Assembly (NCBI GenBank): GCA_037349315.1
Contig: JBAIAC010000003.1
Span: 15,438,501-15,502,500 of the forward strand
Length of the DNA: 64,000 nucleotides
Source: Chelydra serpentina
Lineage: Eukaryota > Chordata > Testudines > Chelydridae
Reading direction: 5' to 3'
Part shown: one piece after another, positions 52,105 through 63,915 of the stretch
Numbering within the stretch: the stretch's first letter is position 1
Layout: every line of letters starts with the position of its first letter
Position numbers and translations under genes: made by a program
The notes under the pieces: model-generated
What the model was told of the DNA's origin: nothing
Databases searched by the model: none
The model's input: the letters and a program-made list of their open reading frames with translations, nothing else

Positions 52105-53866
52105 ACATCCCGCTCTGCTATGCACGCTCCTTAACACACCATGTACCCCAATAACACCTGCTGTCAGTGTCTTTGTTTAAGGGACTCACCTTGTTGCATC
52201 ATTATGAATAAGAACAAGCCAATTCCCTGGAATTTGGCACCATTTAAGGCTGTTTATGTCACGTAACTGCAGTTGCCTCCAAGCCAGTCATTGATTAGAG
52301 TACATTGGTGGGGGTTTTTCTAACGTTTGCCTCTATGTGCAAATTGGGATACTTTCTACCGGACAAGATAATTTTAGACCCATGTTACATCATGGAAAAT
52401 GTTTAAACAAAAGTTTGGTTTCAGAGTGACTTGCATAACCACGATTACTTGTTCTACTAGGGAACTGGCCCAGTAATTGAAACGGGAAGAGGTTATTCAG
52501 TGGAGTAAGTAAGTCATAGTTGCAGAACTGGCTATAACAGATGAGGTGGTTGCCAGAGGCAGCACACAGGATCGTGTCTGTAGGCTGCAAGGGCATACAT
52601 TTTCCAGTTTGCCTAGAGCTGGGAGTTGTCTCTGCACAGCCGTATTAATGGAGGTGATCTGGGACAGCTCAGTGAGGAGCCAAGAACAAAGTATCTTCCT
52701 TTTAAAATAAAAACGTGCAAACAGCTCCTTACAATGTGAGCCGCCCAGCCACAGTGCTTCCAGAGGAGTACCCCAAAACACAGCTACGAGACGGGGCAGC
52801 TTCAGGAGCTATACGACGGGATTCCCCAGAAGTTACGATGCTCAGACCCACACACCTGCACCCCCAGAATCGTGCAATAAAACCAAGGCCATTGATTAGC
52901 ACTGACAAGCCCAGGGAATTCCAGTCTTGGCCCGACCTGCTACTGACATCACTGATGAAGCTCTTGTCGAACAGGACTGGGGGACCCAGGCTGCAGATAC
53001 GCAGCATGCAGGCTGGGCAGGTGGATTGTAAGCTTTCTGGGACAGGGCTGTCTGTTGTTCTGTGTTTGGACCCAGCACAATGGGGACGGGGTCCAGGGCT
53101 GGAGCTCCTAGGTGCTACCACAATACAAACAATCAGCACAAATTAGGACAAAGTTTTCAAATGCCTGTGGTTAACTTGAGGCAGCTAGGACCACATTTAA
53201 GCACCTGAGTGAGTGAGCCGTTTCCCAGCCCCTGGAGGCCCCAGGCAGGTACAAGGGCTGTTGAATTCGACACGAGGTACGGGGGCTTAGTACCTAGGAG
53301 ATGTGCTCCACACTTCAGAAGATCCAGTCTTCACTTCTCCCCTTTATTCACAATCAGGAGTCGGGTTGCTTGCCACTTACGCCATGAAAGTATGTAAGTT
53401 CAAGGAGAACATGGGTCCAGTTTAGTGTTGGCATGTCGCTTCCTGTGGGACACAATCCCCGCATCAGCTGTGGAGGGGAAGGAGAAATGAGATAGTCCAA
53501 AAGCATCATTAGGACTTTGCAAAACACACAAAACATTGGTCACTCAATAACAGACTTGAAGGTGACAATTTTAAAACAGAAAAACTTCAAAAACAGACTC
53601 CAACGAGAAGCTGCTGAACTGGAATTAATTTGCAAATTGGATACCATCAACCTAGGGTTAAACAGAGACTGGGAATGGCTGGGTCATTACACTCATTGAA
53701 TCTATTTCCCCAAAGTTAAGTATCCTCACACCTTCTTGTTAACTGTCTGATATAGGCCTTCTTGATTATCACTACAAAAGGTTTTTTTCCCTCCTGCTGA
53801 TAATAGCTCATCTAAATTAAATAGCCTCTTAGAATTGGTATGGCAGCCTCCAAGTTTTCTGTGTGT
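52105..53866. other. Spacer, mostly unannotated
   Basis: 53025-53110 (GTAAGCTTTCTGGGACAGGG, CCCAGCACAATGGGGAC) is another copy of the tail-like block at 3386. Nothing else supported. Confidence 0.4.
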
Positions 53867-53867
53867 G

Positions 53868-53902
53868 TATATCTATATATCTATATATCTATATCTATCT
53901 TG
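53868..53902. repeat. TATC-type microsatellite
   Basis: Repeated TATCTATATA units adjoining the retroposon fragment that follows. Confidence 0.85.
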
Positions 53903-53904
53903 CT

Positions 53905-54015
53905 TCTGTGTGTTCCATTCTATGCATCCGATGAAGCGGGCTATAGCCTACGAAAGCTTATGCTGAAATAAATGTGTTAGTCTCTAAGGTGCCACAAGTC
54001 CTCCTGTTCTTTTTA
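53905..54015. mobile_element. Retroposon fragment related to 10365-10677
   Basis: Contains TGTTCCATTCTATGCATCCG, ATGAAGCGGGCTATAG, GAAAGCTTATGCTGAAATAA and TTAGTCTCTAAGGTGCCACA, the right arm of the palindromic element at 10365, and ends at CTCCTGTTCTTTTTAC. Confidence 0.82.
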
Positions 54016-54450
54016 CAGGGACAAAAGATTCCTTGGGCTCGTTAAGGCCGATACAAGAACAAAGGAGACAGCTATGGTAGGAGACGTAGAAAAATAATCT
54101 ATATTCCATGGATATGCAATAGAATGCCCCTACACGCAAGATACAACAGTGCTCCACGCACTTCCCTCCCCTCCCCATTTACTTCTGGATCCAGTTTCCT
54201 ACCCTTCTGAGTGTTAGCTCCAAAGACATGGAGCACATTCGTTAATTAGGGGCTGATCCTGAAGACGTGGGGTGAAATCCAGGCTCCATTGGAGTCAATG
54301 GAAAAACTTGCACTGGCTTTAATGGGGCCAGGATTCCACCTGTAATACCACATAAGAGGGGACCACTGCCATGAGTCAGGGCTGCAGGGTCAGATCCAAA
54401 CAGATGGCTTTCATGAGGCAATGTTTTACACCACAGGGTTTCAAACAGAG

Positions 54451-54540
54451 GGCTTGTCTACACTTGAAATGCCGTAGCTGTGCAGCTGCACCAATGGGAG
54501 GGGTTCTCCCATATTAAATAGTATTAAAAATAATTTCTAC
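54451..54540. mobile_element. Harbinger-like MITE, left end only
   Basis: GGGCTTGTCTACACTTGAAA and GCTGTGCAGCTGCACCAATG match the start of the MITE at 4698. No right terminus found. Confidence 0.5.
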
Positions 54541-54885
54541 TCTGCAAAGGGACTCTGAACTGGGGATCCATATTGATTATGTCTCGGCCGTTTCCATATC
54601 CGATGCACGGCCAGATTTAGGGGCTGGCGCCCCAGGCGACAGCCTAGGGTGCCAGGCTTGGAGAGGCAGCGGGCTTGGGGGGCTGTTTTTGTTGTTCGCG
54701 ACAAAAGGGAAAATGGAAAGTTTGAAGTGACATGTTTCAGGTATTCCGTCTGTGGATTCATTTTTCACTGACCTCCTAGAACGTTCTGGACCTTTGAAGA
54801 ATCTCATGGAACTTCAAGACTTTCTGAGAACTACATTCTCCGTGAAGCTCCTAGAATGTTGTCAGCCTCGCCCTCACGAGTAAGG

Positions 54886-55300
54886 CTACATTTAAGTCAT
54901 GGGTATTTTTAGTAAAAGTCATGGACAGGTCATGGGCAGTAAAAATAAATCCCCGCCCCGTGTCTGGTCCATGACTTGTACTATACCCCAGGCTAAATCT
55001 TGGGGAGGAGGGCAGCCTGGGGTGCACCGCATGTGCTTGGGGGAATCTGGGGGGTGCCGTGGGTGCTGGGGAGTCAGGGGGTGGTGTGTGGCCTGGGACC
55101 GCCACTGGCCCTGGCCAATGGGAGCTGCGGGGGCAGTGCCTGCAGGTGGAGGCAGTGTGCAGAGCCCCTGGCCACGCCTCCCCCTAGGAACTGAGGGATG
55201 TTGCTGCTTCCGGGGAACCCCCCTCTGAGGTAGGGGGTGATGGCGGTGGCCTGCGACTGCCCCAGCAGCGGCCAGTGCAGCTGGCTTCTGCAGAAGTAAC
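54886..55300. repeat. Repeat sharing a GTCATGG(A/G) terminal block with 59480-59845
   Basis: GTCATGGGTATTTTTAGTAA and AAGTCATGGACAGG recur at 59723; G/C-rich interior like the hAT elements. Right end uncertain. Confidence 0.5.
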
Positions 55301-55511
55301 AAAAAGTATACAAGGGGTGGGACGTTGCCAGTCAGTGAGATATAAGAATGAAGTGAAGTGAGAGCCCAGATGCAATATTATGATGCAATATTGTGTACTT
55401 GTGTTTTAAGACTTGAAGAGTGTAAGTAGCGACTATTGAGATGCCAGAGATATCTATCGAATCCCTATCGGCACAACAACATAACATAAATTAATATATG
55501 GAGATATGCCT

Positions 55512-55697
55512 ATCTCATAGAACTGGAAGGACCTTGAAAGGTCATTGAGTCCAGTCCCCTGCCTACACTAGCAGGACCAAGTACTGTCCCTGACAGATTT
55601 TTGCCCAAGATCCTTAAATGGCCCCCTCAAGGATTGAACTCACAACCCTGGGTTTAGCAGGCCAATACTCAAACCACCGAGCTATCCCTCCCTCCTC
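55512..55697 (-). mobile_element. tRNA-derived SINE
   Basis: Reverse copy of the 11701-11879 family: CR1-like end at left, then complement of the tRNA-like head (ACCACCGAGCTATCCCTCCC). Diverged. Confidence 0.9.
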
Positions 55698-55813
55698 CAA
55701 CATAAATACTATTACTTCTTTTGCCATGCTTAACGCATAATGTTTGATGACTTTCTAGGATTGCGGCACATAGACTTCTACTCTCCCTAATACTGTGCTT
55801 TCCCCCCATAGAA

Positions 55814-58297
55814 GATGCCCCTGAAGAAGCCTTCAGGAGTTCAGTATAGGAAGTGAAAAGCTCAATTGCAATCTAGTTTGCAGCAAGGGGCAAATTTGAT
55901 GGGAAAATATCTGAAACGGAACAACATAGTCTGGGCTTTAGGTAGTAGCACTCATCCCAGTGCAGAAGAAAATGAGGAGTGAAGTGTAAATTATGGAAGT
56001 TCTATTACTAAGGAATTAGCAGATTTATCTGAAGATAAGGAATGGAAATGTGAGGAAAGTGATGGAGAATCGTCCAGATTTCCTGGAGGCGTAAAGGAGA
56101 GTGATGATAAAGAAGAATCAGCCTTGCATGATGACAGAAACAGCCGTGAGAAAAATTGCACACCACAAATTTATACATCAGATCCTGTTTTATGGCCAGT
56201 GATCCTAAACTCTGCCGATAGGGATCGTACAGTTTTGAATGGTCTGGGGAAAATCGAGGATATGGTGTTTCCAGTAAATGAGTAGAAGCGACACTTCTCA
56301 AAGTCACACTGTGAAAGAGTGCTCAAGAACAGTGAGAAACTGAATCCGCGTTGGCTAGTTTACTCAAAATCAACTGACAAAGTATTCTGTCTTTGTTGCA
56401 AAATATTTTACAAGAATTCCAAATTGTTGCATGTGCTTTCCGGGTACAATTACTGGCATAATTTAGCTGATGCTCTGAAGTAACATGAAAAGTCACTTAA
56501 CCATTTCATGGCCCACTCCAAATAGATGGCGGTCGAGTCCAGGCTCAAGCTGAATAAATATGTAGATGCAGAAGACCAGCACATTATTAACGTAGAAACC
56601 CAGCATTGGAGGAATGTGCTTGAGCGTGTGATCTCAAATTACCCTCTTCCTTGCAAAGAATAATTTGGCTTTCTGGGGCTCATCAGAGAAGTTGTTCACT
56701 GAACAGAATAGTAATTTCCTTGGTTTAGTAGAGCTTCTTGGGAAATACGACAATGTCATATGTGAGCACCTACATCGAGTTGTTCGTAAAGAAGCTATGG
56801 ACCATTATTGCAGCAAAAAAATTGAAAAAAATTGATTGACCTTATGGCAAGGAAGGTGCTTGATAACATATTGATGTAGCTCAGAAAAGTGAAGTACTAC
56901 ACCATAATAATGGACTGTACTGCCACCATTAGTCACACTGAGAAGATGTAATTTACAGTAAGATTTATTGACAATGAGGATGGCTGTATCCAAGAAAAGG
57001 AACAGTTTATCCGTTTCCAGTCTGTGGATGACTGTACTGGAAAAGGCCTAACAGAATTGTTTATGAATGTTTTGAATGAGAATAAAATAAAGTTTCAAGA
57101 CTACCATGCCCAAAGGTACGACAACAGCGTGAACATGAAGGGAAGAAACAGTGGAGTCCAGCAAGGACCTTTGTGCTGAATCCAAGAGCTTTCTTTGTGC
57201 CTTCTGCCTGCCATTCACTCAACCTGGTTGTGTCAGATGCAGCGTCCTCATCTTTAGATTCAGTCTCTCTCTTCATCCTGTTTTCAGCATCAACTATCAG
57301 GTGGAAGATCCTCATGGACAATGTTACAAATCTGTGAATGTTACAAATGACTGTGAAGCTGCTAAGTAACACTGACTGGAAGAGCCGCATTGACAGCATA
57401 AGGCCAGTGAGGTACCAAGTGACTGAGGTTTATGATGCCCTGATGAACTTGCGGAGCCGAGAAAAGCTGAGGCTGAAATCCAACACAAGACTTCAAATTT
57501 CTGGTCTCAGTTGTGGTTTGGAACGATATCCTGTTCCAAGTAAATGCTGTAAGCAAGGCATTACAAACTCAGTTGATGGACATCACAACTGCTGTTACTT
57601 TGATGAGAAGCTGCCTTGATTTCATTGTTGCCTACAGAGAAGATGCCATTACTACTTCCAAAGAAACGGTGGAAACCTTAGTGGTTGAGCCGGTCTTCAA
57701 GGAAACTCATATTCACTGGAAGAAGAGACAGTTTGGTTACGAGGGCAGAGATGAGGTGATGGGAAGCTCGGAAGAAAAATTCAAGAGAGAATTTTTTTGC
57801 CAGCTCATTGACACTGCTTGAGTGTCCATCAAAGAAAGGTTCAGAGAAATGAAGCACCATGAAAAGACCTTGGGATTTTTGTATGACCTTATTAAGCTTC
57901 TGGTGGACAGGAAAACACTCTTGAACAGTTGTATGGACCTTAACCAGATGCTGACACATGGGCAATGTTCAGACATCAATGATAAAGACACATCTATGTT
58001 GAATTGGACAACATCCATCACATTTTACAACACGGGAAGCACTCTCCAGTCCAAGATCTCCAATTCAGTCACGATACAAGGCTGAAGGACACTTTTCCTA
58101 ATGTGTGGATAGCTGTGAGGATTCTGCTCACGCTGCTGGTCATAGTCGCGAGTAGTGAGCACAGCTTTTTGACGCTCAGGCTCATTAAAACATATCTTCG
58201 ATTGACGATGGCTGACAAGAGGCTGACATCGCTTGCTATTTTATCACTTGAAAATGCCATTGGCCAGTCTTTGGATCTCTCTGACGTTGTGCTTTAG
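55814..58297 (+). pseudogene. ZMYM1-like hAT transposase, decayed
   Basis: Begins MPLKKPSGVQYRK at 55814. Downstream fragments in changing frames give a TTF-type zinc-finger region (VFCLCCKIFYKN, near 56390), a catalytic-core-like segment (IRFQSVDDCTGKGLTELF, near 57010) and a well-preserved C-terminal hAT dimerisation domain (VIVASSEHSFLTLRLIKTYL to LSLENAIGQ, 58130-58260) with stop at 58297. Many stops and frameshifts lie between, so it is not functional. The family includes vertebrate ZMYM1-like proteins derived from hAT transposases. It may be a relic of the autonomous source for some hAT MITEs in this window, which is inference. Confidence 0.87.
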
Positions 58298-58320
58298 TTC
58301 GTGAGGGCAAAGGTGAGAAA

Positions 58321-59141
58321 AGCAATCTTTTGTACTACAGGACTAGGGTTAACATTTTAAGGCTGTCACCTACTGTAACACTACTTAATACTGGTCTATC
58401 CAATGTTGGTGCACAGTTCAATTTCATGATGTTAGTGCATTTCAGTTATTTTTAACATTAAAAAGTTTCTATAAGTTTAAGCAGGGGTTCTCACAACAAT
58501 TTTTTTGGTGGCCTCAGACTGCGGCCACCAGCTCTTGCTGGTGGCCATTCTGACAATTTTTCCTAAAATACTTAATTAACTTTAGGAAAAACAAATAAAT
58601 ATGCACATATCCTTGTCCAAATCATTGTAATTTATTTATGTAGGGTTCAATAATAAAAATAACGTACCGTTGTCTCTATTCTTTACTGGACCTAAACAGA
58701 CTAGAAAGACAAATAAGGTGCTTTGTATGTTTTGCTTTTTTGGTTGATTTTTTTTTAGACTTCCTAGCTAGTAAGTCTGCTATTGTGAAAAGTGATATTT
58801 GTTACTCTCACCTTTCACAGCAGATTTATTCATCCCCGGCAAGCTGGGGGACAAATTAAACCCCTAGCAGAATATGCATCAGACATGGTGGCATCAGCGT
58901 AACTGATTATAAAAGTTGTATCCCCACCTGTGGGCAGGAGGAGAGAGATGTAGCCCTTGGGAGGTGCCGCTGATGAGGAAGAGGATGGTGATGAGGAAGA
59001 GGACGGCTGACATTTCAGGGTGTTCTGCGAGGGATGGTGTGAGGATGGATGTGCAGACGTACTCTCTGTATTCTTGCTCTCTCCCGTGGTGGGTTAGAGA
59101 GTTTGTGACTGTGCCGAATGCATTAAACGATTGGTAAATAC
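58321..59141. other. Spacer after the hAT pseudogene
   Basis: AT-rich; no supported feature. A right terminus for the hAT transposon was looked for here without success. Confidence 0.4.
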
Positions 59142-59322
59142 AGAATCAGAGAATATCAGGGTTGGAAGGGACCTTAGTAGGTCATCTAGTCCAACCCCCT
59201 GCTCAAAGCAGGACCAATCCCCAATTTTTGCCCCAGATCCCCAAATGGCCCCCTCAAGGATTGAACTCACAACCCTGGGTTTAGCAGGCCAATGCTCAAA
59301 CCACTGAGCTATCCCTCCCCCC
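59142..59322 (-). mobile_element. tRNA-derived SINE, full length
   Basis: Full reverse copy of the 11701-11879 family with tail (CAGAGAATATCAGGGTTGGA), core and tRNA-like head ending GCTATCCCTCCCCCC. Close in sequence to the + copy. Confidence 0.93.
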
Positions 59323-59479
59323 AGAAGGGTTCCTGTACTAGGAGTATTGCAGCTGTGCACATCGGGGGTCCCAACGGAACCGTAATTCGAATACTGGGCC
59401 TGATCTTGGGACAAGCACCTGTCAAATCTCAGACTGATAACTGGGAATTCTTAAGTCACCAATAGAATTAGGGATCCAA

Positions 59480-59845
59480 TTCAGTCATTGAGGTCATGGG
59501 TGCCAGGACTTTAACGGACCTCCGTGACTTCTTCGGCGTCAGCCCACTGCAGCAGTGGGGCTGGGCAGTTGTCAACCCCACCGTAGGAGCAGTGGGCCAG
59601 GGCCAGAGCAGCCTCTGCTGGAGCAGCCCTGGGGGCTGACGGTCAGCCCCCATGCGCAGGAGCAGCGGCGGTCTGGAGCAGTGGTCAGCCACCAGCAGGC
59701 CTCCCACTGTTAGTGCCCCTCAGGGTATTTTTAGTAAAAGTCACGGACAAGTTACCAGCTTCTGCGAATTTTTGTTCATTGCCTGTGATCTGTCCGGGAC
59801 TTTTACTAAAAATACCCATGACAAAATATTAACCTTAACTAGAAT
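59480..59845. repeat. Inverted-repeat element, hairpin 59723-59817
   Basis: GGGTATTTTTAGTAAAAGTC and its complement GACTTTTACTAAAAATACCC form 20-bp perfect arms at 59723-59742 and 59798-59817. Related sequence at 54886. Probably a DNA-transposon derivative; family not identified. Confidence 0.65.
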
Positions 59846-60066
59846 GAACGTGATTCACAGACTGGGCTGCAGTGAACAATTCTGTTCAGTGAGCACAAGT
59901 GGGTATAACGTCTCTTTCAGCGGGGTTGGCTCCTGCAATAAAAATGTACTGTTACTTGACTCACCAGAGCAGCTCTGTGTGAGCTCCAAGGGGCTGCTAT
60001 TCCTTACAAAGACATAGCAGTTGTTCAGAGTAGAACACCATAACTGAATGCCAGCATGTGGCTACC

Positions 60067-60653
60067 CAGGGCCGGTGCAAGGAAGTTTTGCGCCCTAGGC
60101 GAAACTTCCTTGCACCGGCCCTGCGCCCCACCCCCAGCTAACGCCGCCCCCCCAGCGGCAAACCACGCCCCACCCCCCTGGCCGCAGCAGGCTTCCCACC
60201 CACCCGCGGGCTGCGGCTGGACTTGGACTTGGGTCCCCGCCCCGCCCCTGCAGGGCTCGGCTCCCGCCCCCCCAGCCCGCGGCGGGGGGGGGGAGGGGGG
60301 GAGGAGGCTGGGCTCCCGCGCGGCGAGGGGGGCTGGGCGTGACTCCCCGCCCCAGCCCGGGCGCAGGGCTCGGCTCCCCGCCCCCCCCCCCGCGGCCGGG
60401 GCACAGGGCTCAGCTCCCCGCGGCGGCCTCGGCTGGGCTCGGCTCCCCGCACCCTCCCACGACCCTCCACCAGCGCCCCCCGGGGCAGCCAGCCCCCGGC
60501 AGCTGACCTCGGCCAGGGGCGGGGGCAGGAGCAGCAGCTCAGTGGAAGCTGCGTTCCTGGCAGCGATTCAAAACGCCGCCGGGAATCTCCGCCCCCTAAA
60601 TGCTGGCGCCCTAGGCAACCGCCTAGGGTCGCCTAGTGGGCGCGCCGGCCCTG
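60067..60653. mobile_element. hAT element with 8-bp TSD TGGCTACC
   Basis: Begins CAGGGCCGGTGCAAGGAAG and ends GGGCGCGCCGGCCCTG, flanked by TGGCTACC at 60059-60066 and 60654-60661. Same family as 15127-15625, sharing the subterminal blocks. Interior CpG-rich; frames inside are compositional. Confidence 0.95.
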
Positions 60654-60661
60654 TGGCTACC

Positions 60662-62057
60662 CCAAGATGACTCAGCACTGCCGAGCTAATTAGTAATGAG
60701 CAAGCAAACCAATTAATCAGGTGTCATGAGGCAGCTGCGCCCTAGCCTGCAGAGAAACCTAGCTCTCAGTGGCCCCTGGCTGAGAGAGAGACCCCTGAGG
60801 TTAGACTCCAAGGGCCAGGTTTTTAGAAGTGTTTAGGTGCCTTCCATTGAAATCAATAGGAATTACTTTTGAAAATCTCACTAGGCTCCTATCTGCAGCT
60901 TTAGGTGCCTAAACACCTGGTTCTGTTTTGTACATTACTTATAGCCCAAAGGCTGAATTGGGAAACTGGGCTTGGTGAAAATGGTGCTCAAGCTACAGAA
61001 TTAACTCTTCTTTCCTTGGGAAGGGTCACTCCCAGCTTCAAAAACGGCAGCTTGTAGCAGAGCTCCTTTCAGCAGGACAGGCTGAATGGAAGAACAAAGG
61101 GTTGAGAAACCTTCCAAGGGTTTTCTGCTCCCTGCTGGGGCTTTTCTGCAAGGCAGAGTAGATGGGCAGGCCTGAAAGGAGTCACTAGAATTAGGTAACT
61201 TGAGGTAAAATCCTAGTGACGGCAAGGCAGTTTGTAGCATTCACATGAGTTCACAGGTCCACGTAGACCCCAGCCTCCCCCATAGTCTTTGCTTCGACCT
61301 TCTAACACGAAAATGACAAACTGCCTTGTCTCCACTGGATCCTGCTAGTTACCTCATGTTAAGAGCAGACCTTTTCTCCTAGTGAAGATGAACCCAAAGC
61401 CAGTTTGGCCTGCTCTGCTCCCCAGCCCTTGCACTGATGGCTGCAAGAGATAAGATTACCTGACTTTCAAACTCTTCCTAGGAGTGGGAGAAGGGCAGGG
61501 ACTGTGCCTGAAATCCCATCTCCGGGACACAAGACTTTTGTGCCCTGCATTTGCTGAAGCATCAACGTGCTACGGTGTGGGGGCCTCTCTAGTGTAGTGA
61601 CGGGGTCCCCAGAGCCTGGCTCATCCAGTACCCAGCCAGTCAACAATCTTTGGCACTAGAAATGACTGAACAGCTGGGAAGGCACCAGTAGGACAGTTAT
61701 GTTGAATGCACAAGGAGAGAACATATTGTTTGATAAGCCTCTGACTACCCTCCATTTACCTAGAAAAAACGTCTGAAGTAAGTGGCTACTTATTAACCTC
61801 ATAAAAATGATGGGTTGGTGTTTTAACCTCCAACCTGTGGATAACCCTAAAGTATTTGCCACTCTGGTGTGATTTCTGGACGCATCATCCTTTGGAGGCA
61901 ATACAGGTAGGAGGGATGAGAAAACTGGCCTACCCACTGCAGATAGCCACAGTGCTAATGACAGGGGTGCAAACACCCAAATGGCCAAGCTGCAGAAGAA
62001 GTATGTAGCTTTTCTGTTATCTGCAACACCGGGAGTAAGTTGCATTCTTTTATGTAG
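60662..62057. other. Spacer with an old inverted-repeat fragment
   Basis: 60805-60930 (GGGCCAGGTTTTTAGAAGTG, CTTTTGAAAATCTCACTAGG) is related to 22500-22625. Nothing else supported. Confidence 0.4.
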
Positions 62058-62197
62058 TGTGACAAAGTTCCTCTTCTGCCTTGGTGGGTCCTGCACTTAT
62101 TGGTGGCTTTGCTCGCCTCAGAGGTTCATGGCAGCCCTCAGTTTGGCCACTTTTGCCAGTGGCTCAAACCTGCCGTTCACTCAGGTATGGGGAAAAG

Positions 62198-62627
62198 CAG
62201 GGCCGGCTCTAGGCACCAGCAAAACAAGCAGGTGCTTGGGGCGGCACATTTCTAGGGGCGGCATTCCGGCGCCGGCCATGCCGCCCCTAGAAATGTGCCC
62301 CTGCCGCCCCAGCTCACCTCTGCCTGCTGCCCTGAATGCGCCGCTGCTCCCTCGCTTGAGAGGGAGAGGGGAGAAGCAGACCAGTGGCATGTTCAGGGGA
62401 GCAGGCGAAGTGGAGGTGAGCTAGGGTGGAGGATTGCGGGGGGGCCCCGCAGGAAACAATGGGGGGGGGTTAATGCAGCACACCCGGGGGAGGAGCCGGG
62501 GCTGGGGATTTGGGGAAGGGGTTGGGAAGGGGCAGAGTTGGGACGGAGCTGGGGGCAGGCACCAAAAAAGGGGGGGCAGCCAAAAATTTTTTTGCTTGGG
62601 GCAGCAAAAATCCTAGAGCAGGCCCTG
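62198..62627. mobile_element. hAT element with 8-bp TSD GGGAAAAG
   Basis: Begins CAGGGCCGGCTCTAGGCACC and ends CCTAGAGCAGGCCCTG, flanked by GGGAAAAG at 62190-62197 and 62628-62635. Subterminal GGTGCTTGGGGCGGCA and TTGCTTGGGGCAGCA face the same way, which is unusual for an inverted-repeat element. Confidence 0.95.
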
Positions 62628-62953
62628 GGGAAAAGGAGGAGAACAATACCTGCAGTCTCTGCTGATCCACCTAGTGGCTCATGGGGTGGGGGGGCAGGAC
62701 AGGCCAGAGACCTTCCCCTCTGGTGGGACCCACAGTCCAGGTCAACTCCTCTTATATCAAATAGGGAGATGGGGGGAACCCGGGCCTGCCCTCTTCTCCG
62801 AGTTCCAGTCCAAGGCCCTGTGAATCACAGCTGTGTGACAGCTACAACTCCCTGGGCTACTTCCCCATAGCCGCCCCCCAGCACCTTCTTTATCCTCACC
62901 CCAGGACCTTCCTCCTGAAGCCTGATCACGCTTGTACACCTCAGTCCTCCAGC

Positions 62954-63915
62954 CAGGGCCGCTGCAATCACTAGGCGAACTAGGCGGTCGCCTAGGGCGC
63001 CAAGTGGTTGGGGGTGCCGAGCCCCAGCCATGGACGAGCCGGCACGGGGGAGGGGGGGCAGCAGCCCTGCAAAGGTGGCAGCGCCACTAGCGGGGAGCAG
63101 CTGCGCCCCCCGCCCCTCCTGCGGTCTGGCACCCCCCGCCTGGTGCACCTGCAGGCTGCAGGAGATGCATGCAGCCCCCACCCCCTGTGCGCCCCCCAGC
63201 TTCCCCCTCACCGCGCTCGGGTTCTGCGGCTCCCGGGACGGAGTGTGAGCCGCCGCTGCCGCTCCCTCAGCTCTCTGCTAGGGAGGGGCTGTGCACGGGG
63301 CCCGGCAGCCCATTGCCTCCACGTGGAACCAGCGGTGCCAGTGGCCTGGACATGGTAAGGGGAGTCCTGGGGGGCAGTCAGAGAGCAGGGGGAGTTGGAA
63401 GGGTCAGGAGATCTGGCGGGGCTGTCAGGGGTGTGGAGAGGGGTCGGGGCAGTCAGGGGACAGGGAGCAGGGTGGTTGGATGGGTCGGGAGTTCGGGGAT
63501 TCCTGTCAGGGGGCGGGGAGTGGTTGGATGGGGTGTGTCTAGGGGCGGGGATAAAGGTTGGGGCAGTCAGGGGACAGGTAGGGTCCTAGGGGGGCAGTTA
63601 GGGTGGGGGGGTCTCAGGCGGGGGCAGTCAGGGGACAAGGAACAGGGAGGCTTAGGTAGGGGGTGGGATTCTGGGGGGCAGTTAGGAGACAAGTGGGGGT
63701 TGGGGGTTCTGAGCGGGGCAGTCAGGGGGTGGGAAGTAGTGGATGGGGGCAGGGAGAGGCCCCTGGACACAGCTGGCCCCTGGGGCCTATAAAGGCTCAT
63801 TGGGATTTGCCCCTCAATGTACTGATGTGCGGTGGGGGGTGCATGGTGGAATTTTCACCTAGGGTGCAAAATAGCCGTGCACTGGCCCGGCCCGGCCCGG
63901 CCCGGCCCTGCCCTG
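62954..63915. mobile_element. hAT element with 8-bp TSD CCTCCAGC
   Basis: Begins CAGGGCCGCTGCAATCACTA and ends in a CCCGG-rich stretch GGCCCTGCCCTG, flanked by CCTCCAGC at 62946-62953 and 63916-63923. Interior 63350-63770 is an imperfect G-rich tandem array (GGGGCAGTCAGGGGACAGG and variants). Confidence 0.92.
63350..63770. repeat. G-rich tandem array inside a hAT element
   Basis: Irregular repeats of GGGGGCAGTCAGGGGACAGG with AGTTCGGGG spacers, about 40-60 bp each. Strong G bias on +; frames inside are compositional. Confidence 0.8.

Larger units (their letters stand above)
54604..58320 (+). mobile_element. Decayed hAT transposon, boundaries approximate
   Basis: A hAT-like subterminal stretch (GATTTAGGGGCTGGCGCCCC, CAGGCGACAGCCTAGGGTGC) resembles the ends of the hAT elements at 15127 and 60067 and lies upstream of the transposase pseudogene. 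The right terminus was not found. Contains a SINE (55512-55697) and another repeat (54886-55290). Confidence 0.5.

Noticed and set aside
60056..60670. 204-codon plus-strand frame
   Set aside because: Coincides with the hAT element 60067-60653 including its TIRs, so not a gene.
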